Positions 6,458 to 7,713 of a stretch of 7,713 nt of DNA are shown here, piece after piece. The notes under the pieces are model-generated. The model was not told where the DNA came from and ran no database searches. It saw only the letters and a list, made by a program, of their open reading frames with translations. Source of the stretch: an uncultured Ruminococcus sp. (GTDB taxonomy: Bacteria > Bacillota > Clostridia > Oscillospirales > Acutalibacteraceae); contig CACXHC010000109.1 of assembly GCA_902767285.1 (NCBI GenBank), forward strand, positions 1 through 7,713, read 5' to 3'. Within the stretch, counting starts at the first letter, position 1. Each line of letters opens with the position of its first letter. The translations under genes were made by a program, and so were the position numbers.

Positions 6458-7480
6458 TTAATACGGCGTACTCAGCGGATTTACCGCACCGTTTTCATCT
6501 ATCTCAGCCTGACCTATATATTTTAATGCTGATCCGCAGCCGTTTATAACACAATCGGCTGAATTTTCGGCAATATGAGCCTCAATTTGCACTTGCTGTT
6601 CTATCATTTTATCGAAGCCATTTATAAGCGAGCCTCCGCCCGTAAGGGTAACTCCGTCTTTATATATATCGCCTGCAAGTTCCGGCGGTGATTCTTCCAA
6701 AATATCTTGTATTTGCTGAACAACGGGAGCCGCTATTTCGGCAAGTATGTCACAGATTTCAAAAGATGTAAGCTCTATTGCCTGTGGCAGACCCGTAACG
6801 GTGTTTCTGCCTTTCACGACACAAGATTTATCTTCATCGGGCTTTATAACACAGCCTATCTCGATTTTTGCCGCTTGAGCCGTTGCTCTGCCTATTATTA
6901 AATTATATTTTCGGCGAACATACTTTGTGATTTCGTCATCTAAGCTGCCGCCCCCTATTTTTAGCGAACGTGACACCGATATATCGCCAAGCGATATAAT
7001 AGCTATATCGGTAGTTCCCCCGCCCATATCGACTATTAGTCTGCCATGAGGACTTCTTATATCGAGTCCCGCACCTATTGCCGCAGCTTTTGCCGATTCT
7101 ATCAAGCTGACATTTCGAACGCCAATAGATAAAATTGAGTTTACAACGGCTCTTTTTTCAACATCGGTTATTTCTCCGGGAATACACGCAACGACTCTCG
7201 GCTTTACAATACGGCTTATATTTGCCTTGCCGAGCTGAATTTTTATCATATTTTCAACAAGAAAGAAATCTGATATAACACCGCCGACTATTGGCTCTAT
7301 GGTGCTGAGTCGCTGAGATGTTCTGCCCATCATTGAATAAGCGGCACTTCCCACAGCAACTATATCATCATTATCAAGATTTATGGTTACGGCAGAAGGT
7401 TCGTCCAAAAATTTACCTTTGCCGGCTATAAAAATTCTTGTATTTGATGTTCCCAAATCAATGGCAATATCAACGCCCAA
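6458..7480 (-). CDS. MreB-like bacterial actin
   Basis: The 340-residue product has the actin/Hsp70 ATPase fold of the MreB/Mbl family at nearly full length. Phosphate-1 is DLGTSNT (8-14) and phosphate-2 is DMGGGTTDIAIISLG (151-165). The adenosine motif is TLTGGGSLINGFDKM (278-292), and E127 sits where the catalytic Gln/Glu of actins is found (LIES). GGVISDFFLVENMI (66-79) matches the GVIADF region of MreB, and YVRRKYNLIIG (187-197) is typical of the family. MreB forms membrane-associated filaments that guide cell-wall synthesis. Whether this copy does so, or is a specialised paralogue, cannot be told here; mreC and mreD are not adjacent. Translation starts at TTG 7478-7480. An in-frame TGA at 7502-7504 leaves no ATG or GTG alternative, and GGAAGGA lies 10 nt upstream. 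It heads a probable operon with the kinase gene. Confidence 0.9.
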   Translation of the reverse strand: MGVDIAIDLGTSNTRIFIAGKGKFLDEPSAVTINLDNDDIVAVGSAAYSMMGRTSQRLSTIEPIVGGVISDFFLVENMIKIQLGKANISRIVKPRVVACIPGEITDVEKRAVVNSILSIGVRNVSLIESAKAAAIGAGLDIRSPHGRLIVDMGGGTTDIAIISLGDISVSRSLKIGGGSLDDEITKYVRRKYNLIIGRATAQAAKIEIGCVIKPDEDKSCVVKGRNTVTGLPQAIELTSFEICDILAEIAAPVVQQIQDILEESPPELAGDIYKDGVTLTGGGSLINGFDKMIEQQVQIEAHIAENSADCVINGCGSALKYIGQAEIDENGAVNPLSTPY

Positions 7481-7490
7481 TACAAAACAA

Positions 7491-7497
7491 TCCTTCC
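7491..7497 (-). promoter_or_regulatory. Ribosome binding site that fixes the TTG start of the MreB-like gene
   Basis: GGAAGGA on the minus strand, 10 nt upstream of TTG 7478-7480. The in-frame stop at 7502-7504 excludes any longer product, so this site supports TTG initiation. Confidence 0.7.
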
Positions 7498-7537
7498 GAT
7501 TTCACTTTTCTTTTTCTTTAAAACAACTATTTAGTTA

Positions 7538-7567
7538 ATTATATTATATATTTGTTCTTTTTGTCAA
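7538..7567 (-). promoter_or_regulatory. Proximal sigma-A promoter (P1) of the MreB-like/kinase operon
   Basis: On the minus strand, consensus TTGACA (7562-7567), an 18-bp spacer and TATAAT (7538-7543). The AT-rich spacer contains a second TATAAT at 13-bp spacing that is less suitable. Transcripts should start near 7531, about 50 nt upstream of the TTG codon. Confidence 0.75.
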
Positions 7568-7627
7568 GGCAGACCCCACCCAGATACTTAAAAAAGGACA
7601 GTAATCACCTAATACAAAACCACTTAT
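7568..7627 (-). other. Leader segment between the two tandem promoters, with G-rich block
   Basis: A transcript from the distal promoter would carry this roughly 60-nt stretch. It contains AGGTGATTACTGTCC, a T-run and then CTGGGTGGGGTCTGCC, clearly more GC-rich than its surroundings. I found no stable hairpin and no ORF with a start codon properly spaced from the AGGTGAT word. Role unknown. Confidence 0.35.
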
Positions 7628-7632
7628 AACTT

Positions 7633-7661
7633 ATTTTACCACAATAAATATGTTGTGTCAA
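7633..7661 (-). promoter_or_regulatory. Distal sigma-A promoter (P2) upstream of the MreB-like gene
   Basis: On the minus strand, consensus TTGACA (7656-7661), a 17-bp spacer and TAAAAT (7633-7638) with TG one base upstream (extended -10). It points toward the MreB-like gene, with no other gene in between. The T-run at 7688-7695 (minus strand) further upstream may be the tail of a terminator whose stem lies partly outside the window. Confidence 0.7.
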
Positions 7662-7713
7662 TTCCAACTTTTCATTTTATTTTATATTAAAAAAAACGAA
7701 ATTTTCACACAAG

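Noticed and set aside
5942..6526. Plus-strand open frame of 194 codons across the start of the kinase gene
   Set aside because: It overlaps strongly conserved kinase motifs on the other strand and has no promoter or SD; the product looks like random Phe/Ile/Tyr-rich translation.
7475..7621. Word TTTTGTATT followed by GG occurring both before the actin TTG start and in the upstream leader
   Set aside because: The match extends only about ten bases in AT-rich DNA and then breaks down, so chance is the simpler explanation.

Overview
The window looks like ordinary chromosome of a low-GC Gram-positive anaerobe, probably a member of the Clostridia. The basis is AT-rich intergenic DNA, consensus sigma-A promoters with extended -10 boxes, AGGAGG-type ribosome binding sites, and protein families common in that group (a DUF4250 protein, a YfhO-type membrane protein, a DUF308/HdeD-like protein, an MreB-type actin and a Hanks-type kinase with RCC1-like repeats). 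The species cannot be fixed from this sequence. No rRNA, tRNA, CRISPR array, transposase or phage gene was seen, and no gap between genes exceeds 300 bases.

Layout, left to right. Bases 1-920 (minus) hold the N-terminal 306 codons of a YfhO-family polytopic membrane protein, cut by the window edge. Bases 1079-2233 (minus) encode an unrecognised two-TM protein whose tail is rich in Asn/Gln/Gly/Tyr and carries a 39-bp tandem repeat; it has its own promoter and a clear terminator. Bases 2306-2863 (minus) encode a DUF308/HdeD-like protein built from three units with a 57-residue period. A divergent promoter pair separates it from a class I SAM-dependent methyltransferase (3038-3832, plus). The methyltransferase converges on a small DUF4250 gene (3827-4003, minus), and both reading frames stop inside one shared TTATAA palindrome.

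The right half is a probable two-gene minus-strand operon. An MreB-like actin (6458-7480, TTG start) is followed 36 bp later by a 778-residue protein (4085-6421) that joins a zinc ribbon, a complete Ser/Thr kinase domain, a Pro/Gln-rich linker and a predicted seven-bladed RCC1-like propeller. Two sigma-A-like promoters lie in tandem upstream of the actin gene. A strong hairpin separates the kinase gene from DUF4250.

The most interesting unit is the actin/kinase pair. A soluble kinase with a built-in propeller, co-expressed with an MreB paralogue, suggests signalling connected to a cytoskeletal filament. That link is inferred from gene order and domain content; substrates, partners and localisation are unknown. 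The repeat-tailed membrane protein nearby has a disordered cytoplasmic tail similar in composition to the kinase linker, but nothing in the sequence proves that they work together.
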